Assembly: GCF_039542385.1 (NCBI RefSeq)
Contig: NZ_BAABIA010000003.1
Location: forward strand, 248,001-312,000
DNA length: 64,000 bases
Source: Prosthecobacter algae
GTDB taxonomy: Bacteria > Verrucomicrobiota > Verrucomicrobiia > Verrucomicrobiales > Verrucomicrobiaceae
Reading direction: 5' to 3'
The position numbers and the translations under genes are program-made. Each line of letters begins with the position of its first letter. The stretch's first letter is position 1. Shown here piece after piece: positions 53,216-63,662 of the stretch. The notes under the pieces are model-generated. The model worked only from the letters and a program-made list of their open reading frames with translations. It did no database searches and was not told the DNA's origin.

Positions 53216-54445
53216 TTACTTGCCGCTCACGTCAAAGGAGAACAGAAGCTCCTGATCGCGCAGGTAAAGCTTGCCACCGCTCACCACAGGGTGGGTCCAT
53301 ATCATGCCCTTTGGGTTCCGCTGAGTTGTCTGCGGCTGGAGGGTGAAACGACCATGCTCTTCCCAGCCTTTGGGGTTGGCCTCGATAAGCACCACCGTGC
53401 CGGTCTTTTCCTCCAGCAGATACAGCATTCCATCGGCGCTGTGCAGAGCGCCTTTACCCAGCAGCTTTTTCTCGGCCCATTTCACGGCCCCGGTTTTGAA
53501 GTCCAGACAGGTCCAGCCAGCCTTGTCAGAATAACCATAAAGATGACCATCCACCAGCACCATGCCACCGTGATGGTTTACCATGTCAGTGCTCGCATAG
53601 AGTTCTTCGATCTCGTTGCCTGCCTTGACCTTGAAGGATTTGCAGCCCACGCCGTAACCGGCCGCGACAAAGACCTGCCCATCTTGAAAGAGCGGGGTGG
53701 GGATCACGGCTGTTTTGCCAGGAAACTCGGTCTTCCAAAGCAGCTTGCCATCAGCAGCATTCACGCCGGCCACGCTCTGCATGGTGAGCTGAATGAGCTG
53801 GCGTGCGCCATTGTGATCCACCGCAATGATGGAAGAGTACTGCGCAGGGTCAGTCCATTCCGCCGACTGCCAGACTTTTTTGCCTGTGGCTTTATCGAAG
53901 GCAGCCAGCGTGCCTTGCGCACCCCCAGGGGTCACGATGACGAGATCTCCATCGACCAAAGGGCTTTCGCAATAGCCCCATCCTGGCACCTTGCCGCCCA
54001 GGCTATCCATGGTCGTTCTCCAGATTTCCTTACCATCGGCGGCGCTCAAACAAACGAGAGTGCCCTTCCCCCCCATGGCATAAACTTTATCGCCATCCAC
54101 CGTCGGGCTGCTGCGAGGGCCATCGCCCCAGCCATTGGTCAGTAGAGCCCCGGCTTCTGCTGCCCATTTTTCCTTACCGGTTGCCGCATCCACGGCGATC
54201 ACGTACTCCACCACATCGCGTGCCCCGAGCGTATAAACCGTGTCTCCAACCACCGCGAAGCCTGCATAACCAAGCCCCACGTCCTTGTTGAGCCACACCT
54301 GCTTCGGGCCGTTCGACGGCCACTTTTTCAGCAGCCCTGTTTCCGAGGAGATGTCTTTACGGTCAGCCCCACGAAAGGTGGGCCAGTCGGCGGCCTGGGC
54401 AGAAAGGCTGAACAGCAGGAAGGCAGGCAAAACGTAAGGCTTCAT
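53216..54445 (-). CDS. PQQ-like beta-propeller protein, secreted
   Basis: About 409 residues from the ATG at 54445, where a signal peptide begins (MKPYVLPAFLLFSLSAQA); the open frame runs further upstream without signal features. Eight-bladed propeller with repeated blade ends such as DAATGKEKWAAEAGA, SAADGKEIWRTTMD, DKATGKKVWQSAEW. The WPTFRGADRKDIS beginning is typical of PVC outer-membrane-assembly-BamB-like/quinoprotein relatives. No PQQ-dependent catalytic residues can be identified, so it may be structural or a lectin-like dehydrogenase relative. Confidence 0.88.
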   Translation of the reverse strand: MKPYVLPAFLLFSLSAQAADWPTFRGADRKDISSETGLLKKWPSNGPKQVWLNKDVGLGYAGFAVVGDTVYTLGARDVVEYVIAVDAATGKEKWAAEAGALLTNGWGDGPRSSPTVDGDKVYAMGGKGTLVCLSAADGKEIWRTTMDSLGGKVPGWGYCESPLVDGDLVIVTPGGAQGTLAAFDKATGKKVWQSAEWTDPAQYSSIIAVDHNGARQLIQLTMQSVAGVNAADGKLLWKTEFPGKTAVIPTPLFQDGQVFVAAGYGVGCKSFKVKAGNEIEELYASTDMVNHHGGMVLVDGHLYGYSDKAGWTCLDFKTGAVKWAEKKLLGKGALHSADGMLYLLEEKTGTVVLIEANPKGWEEHGRFTLQPQTTQRNPKGMIWTHPVVSGGKLYLRDQELLFSFDVSGK

Positions 54446-54537
54446 AGAAAAGAAAGTAACGGCAATCGCGGCAGAACGTTTCGATTGAGCCGGATAAGAC
54501 CAGGAAATGCGAGCAAAATCTTGGCCACGACCCCTCA

Positions 54538-55587
54538 CTAAGGCTTTTCCCAAACCCCTGCTGCTTTCAAAACGGTTTCATGCAGGGCGATGTCATGCGC
54601 GGCATTCCAGGCCAAGGATTTCTCGCCACGAACAACCTTCGCGAGATCCACAAACTCAAGATCATACCGGCCTTTGGGCACTTCCATTTGGAAGGATTGG
54701 CTGCCTTTTTTATAAGCTCCTCGTGGTTGTTTCAGCGAGAGATTCACCTTGCCCGACTCCAGTGGCACGATCTCCAGGGTTCCCTCCGTTCCCGTCACAT
54801 TGAAGCGGCGACGCGGTCCACCAAAAGGATCAGTGTGATTGCAGCGCACCACCGCCGTGGCCTTCGGATACTGCAAAACGGCCATCTGATTGTCCTTCAC
54901 CCCATCGCTGCCATTCGGGGTCGAAAAAGGCTGCACAGCTTCCGGCTTGCCCAGCAGGGTGACGATGATGTCCATGACATGGCAGCCGAGTTCAAACATC
55001 CCGCCTCCCGGCAGCGAGCCGATGTCCTTGCGCGTAGCGGCATCCGCCAGCTTGCCCATAGCAGCATCGATCTCCGTAATCTCGCCCAGCCAGCCCTCGC
55101 GGACCGCTTTAAAAAGCAACTCAAAGGCCGGATTGTAACGCAGCATGTAGCCCATCTGGACGGTGAGACCGCGCTTTTCGGCCTCCAAGCGCATGGCTTT
55201 GAACTCGGCATGACCCAACGCTCCGGGTTTGTCCAAATGGATGTGCTTGCCTGCCTGAAGACAGCGCAAAGCCACCGCACAGGAAGCCTCCACACGGGTC
55301 TCCACCACGACCGCCTTCAACCCCGGCGCGGCCAGCAGTTCCTCCTCAGGCAAAAGTGGCAGTCCTCCGTAAATGGCTGATTCCTTCACCGAAGTATGCA
55401 GGGAGGCATCAGGCTCCGTCACACCCACCACCTCCCACAGGTCTTTGAGGCTGCGCAGGGCGCTCATCTTGCCGCCGGCATGAGAATGAGTGGTGCCGAT
55501 CTGGCCGATGCGCAAGCGGGGCTCGGCAGCGAAAGCCGAAGTGGCGGCCAAGGCGGAGGCGGTGGTGATGAAGTGGCGGCGGGTCAT
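54538..55587 (-). CDS. Gfo/Idh/MocA-family oxidoreductase with Tat-like signal
   Basis: About 349 residues from the ATG at 55587 (MTRRHFITTASALAATSAFA, twin-arginine). The Rossmann motif is altered to RIGQIGTTHSHAGG, with Thr-His in the usual Gly-rich turn; GKHIHLDKPGALG keeps the DKP motif. The end of the protein shows ELGCHVMDIIVTLLGKP. Substrate unknown; the unusual Rossmann loop suggests a distinct subfamily. The stop lies 92 bases before the propeller gene. Confidence 0.9.
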   Translation of the reverse strand: MTRRHFITTASALAATSAFAAEPRLRIGQIGTTHSHAGGKMSALRSLKDLWEVVGVTEPDASLHTSVKESAIYGGLPLLPEEELLAAPGLKAVVVETRVEASCAVALRCLQAGKHIHLDKPGALGHAEFKAMRLEAEKRGLTVQMGYMLRYNPAFELLFKAVREGWLGEITEIDAAMGKLADAATRKDIGSLPGGGMFELGCHVMDIIVTLLGKPEAVQPFSTPNGSDGVKDNQMAVLQYPKATAVVRCNHTDPFGGPRRRFNVTGTEGTLEIVPLESGKVNLSLKQPRGAYKKGSQSFQMEVPKGRYDLEFVDLAKVVRGEKSLAWNAAHDIALHETVLKAAGVWEKP

Positions 55588-55633
55588 GGTCCGAAAATAA
55601 ACGGCCTCATCGCCGCATCTCTCCCGCAAATCG

Positions 55634-56341
55634 TCACGATTCGTCGGTGGGCTTCGCCGGGCGGATCTTGCCACTGCCCGGCAGGGCGCTGAGAAAGAAG
55701 TAGCGGGGGGAGCGCAGCAGGTCTCCCACCTCCTTCAGGGCTACACGGGAGAGATGGGACAGGAGACGATCCTGGGCATCAGGAAAGCGCTGAAGATGCT
55801 TTTCCAAGAACAGCCGCACGCGGGCATTGGCATTGTACTCCACTGCCAGGGTGCCGATGTTCAGCAGCAGCAGCATGACACAGATAGCGACCAGCCCAGC
55901 CACTGCGAAGCGAGGTGGGAAACGAAGGAAAATCATACCCACCACTCCCAGAAGACCAAAGAAGGGGCCATAGCGGTTCAGCCGGATCACCGTCTGCCGC
56001 CATTTCAGGTCCCCCAGGGCCTCTTCCGTTTGCAGAGCATGGGCGGCCTCATGCAGAGCGATGGCCCAGGCCCCCATGGAGGTGCCACGGGCGACCCGAG
56101 GCTGCAAAAACAGGCGACGGCGGCGCGGATCAAAATAATCAGATGCTATGCCTTCGTGCTCGACGATCTCCACATCGGTCACACCTTCATAGGCGAGGAA
56201 CAGCTTCACCATCTCCGCCCCCGTATGTGCGGTGGGTGCCCGCTCCTTCATCCCCTCCTCCGTCACCTGGGCATATCGGCCCGCTGCCCACTGGCAGACG
56301 CCGAAGCACAGGAGCAGGATGACGATGAAAATCGCAAGCAT
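55634..56341 (-). CDS. Membrane zinc metallopeptidase (YugP family)
   Basis: 235 residues from the ATG at 56341; the frame is open much further upstream only because it is antisense to miaB. N-terminal membrane helix MLAIFIVILLLCFGVC. The zinc-binding HEAAH motif at 97-101. Two more hydrophobic segments follow (GPFFGLLGVVGMIFL, VAGLVAICVMLLLL). YugP-type neutral zinc peptidases are membrane-bound; substrates are unknown. Divergent from miaB. Confidence 0.9.
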   Translation of the reverse strand: MLAIFIVILLLCFGVCQWAAGRYAQVTEEGMKERAPTAHTGAEMVKLFLAYEGVTDVEIVEHEGIASDYFDPRRRRLFLQPRVARGTSMGAWAIALHEAAHALQTEEALGDLKWRQTVIRLNRYGPFFGLLGVVGMIFLRFPPRFAVAGLVAICVMLLLLNIGTLAVEYNANARVRLFLEKHLQRFPDAQDRLLSHLSRVALKEVGDLLRSPRYFFLSALPGSGKIRPAKPTDES

Positions 56342-56449
56342 CGGGCAACGTGGGGGGACTTTGGGCCGGAGGCAAGGAGGAAGGGGACCGTCGGACTTTG
56401 CCAACCGTGGGTTGTCATTGGCGTCTTTCTGGTTAAACTCACCACCCCC

Positions 56450-57808
56450 ATGCCCCGAGTTCACATCAAGACCTACGGCTGCCAGATGAACGAACGCGAT
56501 ACCGAGCAAGTATCGCAGATGTTCGTCGAGCGCGGCTACACCATGACCGCCACGGATACCGATGCGGACGTGGTGCTGATCAATACCTGCTCCGTGCGCG
56601 ACCAGGCAGAACAGAAGGCCATCGGCAAAATGGGGATGGTGCGCCGCCGCCGCGTGCCCCTCGTCACCGGATTCATGGGCTGCATGGCGCAAAGCCGTGG
56701 CAGTGAGCTGGTGGAGAAAACCAAGGTGGACCTCGTGGTGGGCACCCAAAAATACCACCGCGTGGTTGAGTATGTGGATGAAATCATCCGGGCCAAAGAA
56801 GCCAAGATGATGGACGAAGAACGCTTCTCCATCGTGGACATTGAGGAGGAGCAGGCCAGCCAAAACGCCATCCGCGACCACACCCTCAAGGAAAACCAAG
56901 GCTCCGCCTTCGTCAGCATCATGCAGGGCTGCAACATGAAGTGCACCTTCTGCATCGTGCCCTACACCCGTGGCAGCGAGCGCGGCCGCCCCATCGCAGA
57001 CATCACCGAAGAAGTGCGCCGCCTCGCCGACAAAGGCGTGAAGGAAGTCACCTTGTTAGGCCAGATCGTGAACCTCTATGGCCGTCACGAATTCCCAGCA
57101 GTGGATGGTAAAAGCCCCTTCGTGCAGCTTCTGGAAGCCGTGCATGAGGTGCCGGGCATCCAGCGCATCCGCTTCACCAGCCCCCACCCAATTGGCTACA
57201 AGAAGGACCTCATTGAAGCCTTCACCTACCTGCCCAAGCTGGCCGAGCATGTCCATCTGCCCGTGCAGAGTGGCAGTGATGAGATCCTGAAAAGGATGCA
57301 TCGCCCTTACACTTCCGCCAAATTCACCGATCTGGTGGAACGCATCCGCGCCGCCCGGCCGGGCATCGCTGTGACCACGGATGTGATCGTCGGCTTCCCC
57401 GGCGAGACTGAGGAGCATTACCTGCAAACGCGCGAGCTTTTCGACAAACTGAAGTTTGAGAACGCCTTTGTCTTCCGCTACTCCAAGCGCCGTGGCACCC
57501 CAGCGGCTGAAATGGACGATGCCATCCAGCTCAGCGAACAGGTGAAAGAAGCGCGCAACCAAGACCTGCTGGCCCTGGTGAACAAACACGCCTGGACCAA
57601 GTATGAAGAACTGCTGGGCCAGGAGGTGGAAATCCTCTGCGAGGGCACCAGCAAGACGAATGAAAGCCGTCTCATGGGGCGAACACGCACGAACAAGATC
57701 GTGGTTTTTGAAGGCAACCCAGAACGCCACATCGGTGAGATTTTCAATGTGCGCATCAGCCACTATGAAAACTTCACACTCTATGGCGATGTGGTGACGC
57801 GGGAATAA
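56450..57808 (+). CDS. miaB: tRNA-2-methylthio-N6-dimethylallyladenosine synthase
   Basis: About 452 residues from the ATG at 56450, giving MPRVHIKTYGCQMNERD. Two Fe-S clusters: the auxiliary one on Cys11, Cys47 and Cys78; the radical-SAM one on CNMKCTFC (161-168). C-terminal TRAM domain. It adds a methylthio group to i6A37 in tRNAs for UNN codons. Followed by a two-way terminator against uvrA. Confidence 0.97.
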   Translation: MPRVHIKTYGCQMNERDTEQVSQMFVERGYTMTATDTDADVVLINTCSVRDQAEQKAIGKMGMVRRRRVPLVTGFMGCMAQSRGSELVEKTKVDLVVGTQKYHRVVEYVDEIIRAKEAKMMDEERFSIVDIEEEQASQNAIRDHTLKENQGSAFVSIMQGCNMKCTFCIVPYTRGSERGRPIADITEEVRRLADKGVKEVTLLGQIVNLYGRHEFPAVDGKSPFVQLLEAVHEVPGIQRIRFTSPHPIGYKKDLIEAFTYLPKLAEHVHLPVQSGSDEILKRMHRPYTSAKFTDLVERIRAARPGIAVTTDVIVGFPGETEEHYLQTRELFDKLKFENAFVFRYSKRRGTPAAEMDDAIQLSEQVKEARNQDLLALVNKHAWTKYEELLGQEVEILCEGTSKTNESRLMGRTRTNKIVVFEGNPERHIGEIFNVRISHYENFTLYGDVVTRE

Positions 57809-57824
57809 AGTTGAGTAAAACAAT

Positions 57825-57855
57825 GGGCGGCCACCTCAAGTGACCGCCCCTCGTT
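57825..57855. terminator. Two-way terminator between miaB and uvrA
   Basis: GGGCGG-CAC (57825-57834) pairs with GTG-CCGCCC (57840-57849), one mismatch. TCGTTTT follows on the plus strand; T-rich sequence also follows on the minus strand. Confidence 0.8.
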
Positions 57856-57861
57856 TTATAG

Positions 57862-60800
57862 TTACAGGCCCAGGATCCTTTTCAGGAAAGGAGCCGTGCG
57901 ACTGACCTTGTGTTTAGCCACTTCCTCCGGTGTTCCTGCGGCCACGAGCTCACCTCCTTCAGCACCCGCTTCAGGGCCGATATCAATGATGTAATCGGCT
58001 TCGGCAAAGATATCCGGGTGATGCTCGATCACGACCACCGTGTGGCCATCGTCCACCAGCCGGTGAAGGATATCAATAAGGCGGCCCACATCCGTCATGT
58101 GCAGGCCGATAGTCGGCTCCTCAATGAGGTAGAGGTTCTTCTTCATGTTCTTCAGCCCGCGAATTTTCTCCGTGGCCGAGCGCGAAACACCACCGCTGAG
58201 TTCCGTCACCAGCTTGATGCGCTGAGCCTCCCCGCCGCTGAGGGTGGGGCTGGGCTGGCCTAACTGCAAGTAGCCCACGCCGGTATCCGCCAGAAGCTGC
58301 AAAGGTCGTGCGATGCGCTGCTGGTGGGCAAAGAACTCGGCCGCCTCAGTGATGCTCATCTTCAGCACCTGGCCGATGTTTTTGCCATTGTATTCGATCT
58401 CCATGGTGGCGGAGTTGAAGCGCAGGCCGTTGCAGATCTCGCAATGCACCCGTGTGGTGGGGAGGAAGTTCATCTCCACCTTCACATTGCCATTGCCCTG
58501 GCAGGCCTCACAGCGACCACCCTCGGTATTGAAGGAAAACCGCCCCGCGTCATATCCCCTTGCACGGGCCACGGGGACCTGGGCGAAAAGTTTGCGGATG
58601 TCATCCAGCACCCCCACATAGGTGGCCGGGCATGAGCGTGAGGTCTTGCCGATGGGAGACTGATCTACCTCATAGACAAAGCCGAACTGGTCCGCCCCGG
58701 TGATGGAATCCCAAGGCTGGTCGGGTGACTTGCGTTTCTTCTCCTTGCTCAAGAGCGCTTTCATCCCAGGAAAAAGCACCTGATGAAGGAAGGTGCTTTT
58801 CCCACTGCCGCTGACGCCCGTGATCACTGTGAGACGGCCCACAGGAATCTGAACATTGATGTCCTTCAGGTTATTGGCATGGGCACGATTGATCTTCAGC
58901 CAGCCGTCCTTGCTTTTCAACGCCGGCAAGGCACGACGTTTACCTAACAAGGGATGCTTGAACGGATGCCGTAGCCCCTGCCCCGTGACGCTTTTTTTAT
59001 CCTTGAGGATGTGGGCCAGATTTCCCTGGGAAATGACTTCGCCACCAAAATGCCCGGCACCTGGCCCCAGATCAATGATGGTGTCTGCACGGCGCATGGT
59101 GTCATCATCATGCTCCACCACCAGCAGAGAATTCCCCTTGTCACGCAGCGCCACAAGCGTGTCCAGCAGACGTTCGTTGTCGCGTGGGTGCAGGCCGATG
59201 GTGGGCTCATCCAGCACGTAAAGCACGCCGCGCAGGTTACTGCCAAGCTGGGCCGCCAGGCGGATGCGCTGGGCCTCGCCACCACTGAGGGTGTCAGCGC
59301 TACGGTTGAGCTGAAGGTACCCCAGCCCCACTTCCTTCATGAAGTGCAGGCGCTGCTCGATCTCCTTCATGATGTCACGCGCAATGATGCCTTCCGTGCC
59401 CTCGAACTTCAGCTTCTTCACCGACTCCGCCGCCTCAATGGCCGACTGAGCATTGAGGTGTGGCACCGTAAAGTCCTGCAGGCGAACGTAGCGTGCCGTT
59501 TCATTCAGGCGTGAGCCGTGACATTCCAGGCAGAGCACCCGCTCGTTATCTTCCTCATCGTCATCCGCTCCACGTGAAAGGCGGCGCTCCTCCTCCATTT
59601 CAGCCTCCAGTTTCGAGATGTCATCCCGCCTTGGTGTGGCACCGTGTGATGAGACCTTAAAACCGAAACCACGGCAGGTGCGGCACCAGCCGTGCGGGCT
59701 GTTGAAGGAGAACAGGCGAGGGTCCAGCTCCTCAAAGGAGAGGTCGCACTTCGGGCAGCTCATCTCCGTGCTGAGGACCTGTGAGGTGTTCCCAGGCAGC
59801 CAGAGTTTAACGGTGCCCTTCCCCATCTTCAGGGCCTTTTCCAAAAGCGGTCGCAGCTCAATGGCCGATGCGCCTTTTTTCACTTGGCCGACCACGGCAT
59901 CAATGCTGTGCTCCTTGAACCGTTCCAACCGCTTAAAATTCGCTGTCTCACGGAACTGACCATCCACCAGGAGCATCTCGATGCCCTGCTTGGCCGCTGC
60001 TTCGGCCACATCGGTATGGAAGCCTTTGCGCGCCTTGATGAGCGGAGCCAGGATCTGCAACGGGCCTTTTTTAGCGCGGTCCACCACCGTCTGAGTGATG
60101 GCGCTGAGGCTCTGCTTCTGCACGGGCACATCGCACTTGGGGCAGTATTGCGTGCCCAGCTTGGCAAACAGCAGACGAAGGAAGTGATAAACCTCGGTCA
60201 CCGTGGCCACGGTGGATTTGCCTCCGCCGCGAGAGATGCGTTGCTCGATGGCCACCGTCGGCGGCACGCCGCTGATGACATCCACCTCCGGCTTTTCCAT
60301 CTGCTCCACAAAGGTGCGTGCATAGACGGACATGCTGTCTAGGAAACGGCGTTGCCCCTCGGCAAACACGAGGTCAAAGGCGAGGGATGATTTGCCGCTG
60401 CCGCTAAGGCCTGTGACGACCACAAACTGGTCACGCGGAATATCGAGCGAGATGTTTTTGAGATTGTGCTCCCGCGCTCCGCGAATGCTGATGGCATTGG
60501 CGGCGAGGGACTCTCTTGGGGCAGCTTTGCGGGTGGCATACGCCGCCGCCTGTTCAGCCGCCCGTGCTACCGTCCTGCCCTGCCCGAATTTTTCCGCCAG
60601 ATACTTGCCGGTCCAGGAAGCTTCGCAGGCGGCCACCACTTCAGGCGTGCCCGCCACAACCAATTGGCCACCCTGAGATCCCCCATCTGGACCCAGGTCA
60701 ATGACCCAGTCGGCGCACTGGATGACATCCACATTGTGCTCGATGACCAGCAGGCTGTTCCCTTCCTCCACAAGGCGTTGAAGCAACTTCACCAGCAAGG

Positions 60801-63552
60801 CGATGTCATCAAAATGCAGCCCTGTTGTGGGCTCGTCCAATAGCAACAGCGAAGTGCCCGATTCGCCTTTTTCAGAAGCGTTTTCGATCAGGTGGCCGAC
60901 GAGCTTAAGACGTTGTGCTTCACCACCAGAGAGGGTGTTCAGAGGCTGCCCCAGTTTAAGGTAACCGAGACCGGCCTCGACGAGAATGGCGAGCTGTTCA
61001 CCGACCTGGCGGGCTTTGCGAATGAATGAAGCATCGGCGCGCCCAGTCCCGCCCGAAGCCGGAGCCTCCATCTTGGAGAACCATTCCGAGGACTCCTCCA
61101 CTGTCATGCCGAGGACATCGTGGATGCTTTTGCCGTGAAGCTGAATCTTCAGTGCGTGGGGCTGGTAACGCTTCCCTTCGCACTCCGGGCAGGTGACGTA
61201 CAAGTCGCTGAGGAACTGCATCTCGATCTTCTCAAAGCCATTGCCCATGCAGCGTTCGCAGCGGCCTTCGCCCGAGTTGAAGGAGAAAAACCCTGGGGTC
61301 ACTCCCTGGGCCTTGGCATCTTCGCTTTCGGCAAAGAGGGCGCGGATGGCATCAAACGCCCCCACATAAACAGCCGGTGTGCTGCGCGGGGTACGGGCAA
61401 GCGGCGACTGGTCCACCATGATCACCTGGGTGATCTTTTCATGGCCTGTGATGGAGCGCACACGGCCTGGTTCATCCTCACTGACTTCACCACGCAGACG
61501 CTGGAGATTCCGGAACAGGACTTCATGAACGAGTGTGCTTTTGCCGGAGCCGGAGACACCCGTGATGCAGCAGAACACGCCCAAGGGAATGTCCACATTG
61601 AGGTTCTTCAGGTTGTTCTGCCGGGCACCCGTGATCGAAAGAAACGAGGTTGTCCCAATCTCGGCCTTGGCTACGCCTTTCCGCGACTTAGCCGAGACAG
61701 GTGATGGCTCAGCCCCCGGGGGATTCACGGGGCGTCGTACGGCGGGGACGGGAATGCGTTTACGACCAGTCAGGTAATCCGCCGTCAAGGAACCGACCTT
61801 CTTCTCCAGGCCTTCCAACGGGCCATCATAGACCAAGTACCCGCCCTTGTCGCCACGGCCCGGACCGATCTCGATGACATGATCTGCCGCACGCATGACT
61901 GACTCTTCATGCTCCACGACTAGGAGCGTGTTGCCCTTGTCGCGCAGCCCTTCCATAACGCCGATGAGACGGCCGATGTCACGCGGGTGCAGGCCGATGC
62001 TTGGCTCATCAAGAACGAAAAGGGTGTTCACCAGCGAAGCCCCCAAACAGGTGGTCAGGTTGACCCGTTGCAGCTCACCACCGCTTAACGTGCGGGTCTG
62101 CCGATCCAGATGGATGTAGCCCAGGCCTGCGCGCTCCAGGTAGCTGAGACGGCCACAGATTTCATCGCGTAGCATCTGGGTGGCATTGTCCCCAGGGGTG
62201 ACTGGCCAGCTCTGGGCAAAAGGCAGCAGTTCAACGACAGGCAGGTTCCACAGATCGGCGATGGTGCGGCCCGCGATGCGGAAGTTGTAGGCGTCTTTTT
62301 TCAGGCGGCCACCGTCACAGTCCATGCAGGTGGTGTAGGCGCGAAAACGACTGAGGAAGATGCGCACATGCATCTTGTAGGCGCGGCTTTCCAGCCACCT
62401 GAAAAATCCCTTCACGCCATACCATTCGCCATTTTGCCAGGCCTCTTCAGGGTCCGTGCCGGCTCCTTCAATAATCCACTTCTGCTGCGCCTCAGGCAGG
62501 TCGCAGAACGAGGTGTCGAGATCCACCCCTTTCTTTTTGGCCGCACGTTCCAGGTCATCCTGGCTCTCACGATAGGTACTGCCGGTAAAGGCCCGCACCA
62601 GCCCACCACGGATGCTCAGCGATTCATCCGGCATGGCCTTGCGTAGGTCCAGTCCCAGCGTACGGCCAAAGCCCTTGCAGGTGGGGCAGGCCCCGATGGG
62701 GCTGTTAAAGGAAAACAGGCCCGGTGTAGGCGCAGGAATCTGGATATCACAGTCCGCACAGCGCCAGTCGGTGGAAAAAGACAACGTCTCGCTACCCAGC
62801 ACGACCGTCATCTGGCCCTTGCCCAGACGCAGGGCTGCCTCAATGGCTTCGCTGAGGCGCGACTTTTGGTTAGGCTCCAGGGGCAGACGGTCCTGAATGA
62901 TGAGGGCCACGGCGGGCAGCTTGCGTCCCTTCATCGCCTCAGGCTCATCCGTGCGGATGGATTCGCCGTAAAGCCAGACACGCAGGTAACCCTGGCTTTG
63001 GAGGAAAGGGAAAAAGTCGCCCACCTGGGTGTCCTTCGGCACGGGCACACCAAAACAAACGAGGGCCTGTTTGCCCGCATGGACGGCCATCAGCTCATGC
63101 TGGATGCTTTCTGGCGTTTCCGGCTTCACCGGGCGATGGCACTCGGGGCACTGCCCTTCGGCCAGCCGGGGAAACAGCATCTTCAAGTAGTCATTGATCT
63201 CCGTGATGGTGCCCACGGTGCTGCGGGTGGAGCGGATGTTGTTCACCTGCTCAATGGCAATCGCCGGGGGGATGCCGTGGATGGCATCCACCTTCGGTTT
63301 GTCCATGCGCTCAAAGAACTGGCGCGTGTAAGGGGAGAAGGTCTCCACATACCGGCGCTGGCCCTCAGCATAGATCGTGTCGAAGGCGAGGGAGGACTTG
63401 CCCGAGCCGCTTGGACCCGTGACGACACAGAGTTTTCCCAAGGGCAGATCCAAATCAATCCCTCGCAAGTTGTTCTGCCAGGCCCCACGGACCTGGATGA
63501 CATCGCTGGCGGCTTGGGAAGCAGGAGACTTGGCGGCAGGTTTCTTCGGCAT
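57862..63552 (-). CDS. uvrA: Double-length excinuclease ABC subunit A (tandem UvrA)
   Basis: 1896 residues, about twice a normal UvrA (about 940). Four ABC ATPase modules in order: Walker A motifs [27 protein letters not shown] and GVSGSGKST, and four signature motifs TLSGGExQR (ELQR, EAQR, EAQR, EAQR), each followed by DEP or EEP Walker B. Both halves keep the zinc-finger cysteine pairs ([40 protein letters not shown]). It thus looks like two complete UvrA units in one chain: the native dimer in covalent form. Chlamydia UvrA is also double-length, so this is a PVC trait. It recognises bulky DNA lesions and loads UvrB. Confidence 0.95.
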   Translation of the reverse strand: MPKKPAAKSPASQAASDVIQVRGAWQNNLRGIDLDLPLGKLCVVTGPSGSGKSSLAFDTIYAEGQRRYVETFSPYTRQFFERMDKPKVDAIHGIPPAIAIEQVNNIRSTRSTVGTITEINDYLKMLFPRLAEGQCPECHRPVKPETPESIQHELMAVHAGKQALVCFGVPVPKDTQVGDFFPFLQSQGYLRVWLYGESIRTDEPEAMKGRKLPAVALIIQDRLPLEPNQKSRLSEAIEAALRLGKGQMTVVLGSETLSFSTDWRCADCDIQIPAPTPGLFSFNSPIGACPTCKGFGRTLGLDLRKAMPDESLSIRGGLVRAFTGSTYRESQDDLERAAKKKGVDLDTSFCDLPEAQQKWIIEGAGTDPEEAWQNGEWYGVKGFFRWLESRAYKMHVRIFLSRFRAYTTCMDCDGGRLKKDAYNFRIAGRTIADLWNLPVVELLPFAQSWPVTPGDNATQMLRDEICGRLSYLERAGLGYIHLDRQTRTLSGGELQRVNLTTCLGASLVNTLFVLDEPSIGLHPRDIGRLIGVMEGLRDKGNTLLVVEHEESVMRAADHVIEIGPGRGDKGGYLVYDGPLEGLEKKVGSLTADYLTGRKRIPVPAVRRPVNPPGAEPSPVSAKSRKGVAKAEIGTTSFLSITGARQNNLKNLNVDIPLGVFCCITGVSGSGKSTLVHEVLFRNLQRLRGEVSEDEPGRVRSITGHEKITQVIMVDQSPLARTPRSTPAVYVGAFDAIRALFAESEDAKAQGVTPGFFSFNSGEGRCERCMGNGFEKIEMQFLSDLYVTCPECEGKRYQPHALKIQLHGKSIHDVLGMTVEESSEWFSKMEAPASGGTGRADASFIRKARQVGEQLAILVEAGLGYLKLGQPLNTLSGGEAQRLKLVGHLIENASEKGESGTSLLLLDEPTTGLHFDDIALLVKLLQRLVEEGNSLLVIEHNVDVIQCADWVIDLGPDGGSQGGQLVVAGTPEVVAACEASWTGKYLAEKFGQGRTVARAAEQAAAYATRKAAPRESLAANAISIRGAREHNLKNISLDIPRDQFVVVTGLSGSGKSSLAFDLVFAEGQRRFLDSMSVYARTFVEQMEKPEVDVISGVPPTVAIEQRISRGGGKSTVATVTEVYHFLRLLFAKLGTQYCPKCDVPVQKQSLSAITQTVVDRAKKGPLQILAPLIKARKGFHTDVAEAAAKQGIEMLLVDGQFRETANFKRLERFKEHSIDAVVGQVKKGASAIELRPLLEKALKMGKGTVKLWLPGNTSQVLSTEMSCPKCDLSFEELDPRLFSFNSPHGWCRTCRGFGFKVSSHGATPRRDDISKLEAEMEEERRLSRGADDDEEDNERVLCLECHGSRLNETARYVRLQDFTVPHLNAQSAIEAAESVKKLKFEGTEGIIARDIMKEIEQRLHFMKEVGLGYLQLNRSADTLSGGEAQRIRLAAQLGSNLRGVLYVLDEPTIGLHPRDNERLLDTLVALRDKGNSLLVVEHDDDTMRRADTIIDLGPGAGHFGGEVISQGNLAHILKDKKSVTGQGLRHPFKHPLLGKRRALPALKSKDGWLKINRAHANNLKDINVQIPVGRLTVITGVSGSGKSTFLHQVLFPGMKALLSKEKKRKSPDQPWDSITGADQFGFVYEVDQSPIGKTSRSCPATYVGVLDDIRKLFAQVPVARARGYDAGRFSFNTEGGRCEACQGNGNVKVEMNFLPTTRVHCEICNGLRFNSATMEIEYNGKNIGQVLKMSITEAAEFFAHQQRIARPLQLLADTGVGYLQLGQPSPTLSGGEAQRIKLVTELSGGVSRSATEKIRGLKNMKKNLYLIEEPTIGLHMTDVGRLIDILHRLVDDGHTVVVIEHHPDIFAEADYIIDIGPEAGAEGGELVAAGTPEEVAKHKVSRTAPFLKRILGL

Positions 63553-63662
63553 GGGGGAACTGGAAAGTAGAGTTACGTCCCATGCAGTTCAAGTGAACGC
63601 TTGTTTTTAGGTGCAATTCTCTTTTTCCCGGGCAGGCTGCCCCTGGATTCTCCAGTGTCGGC

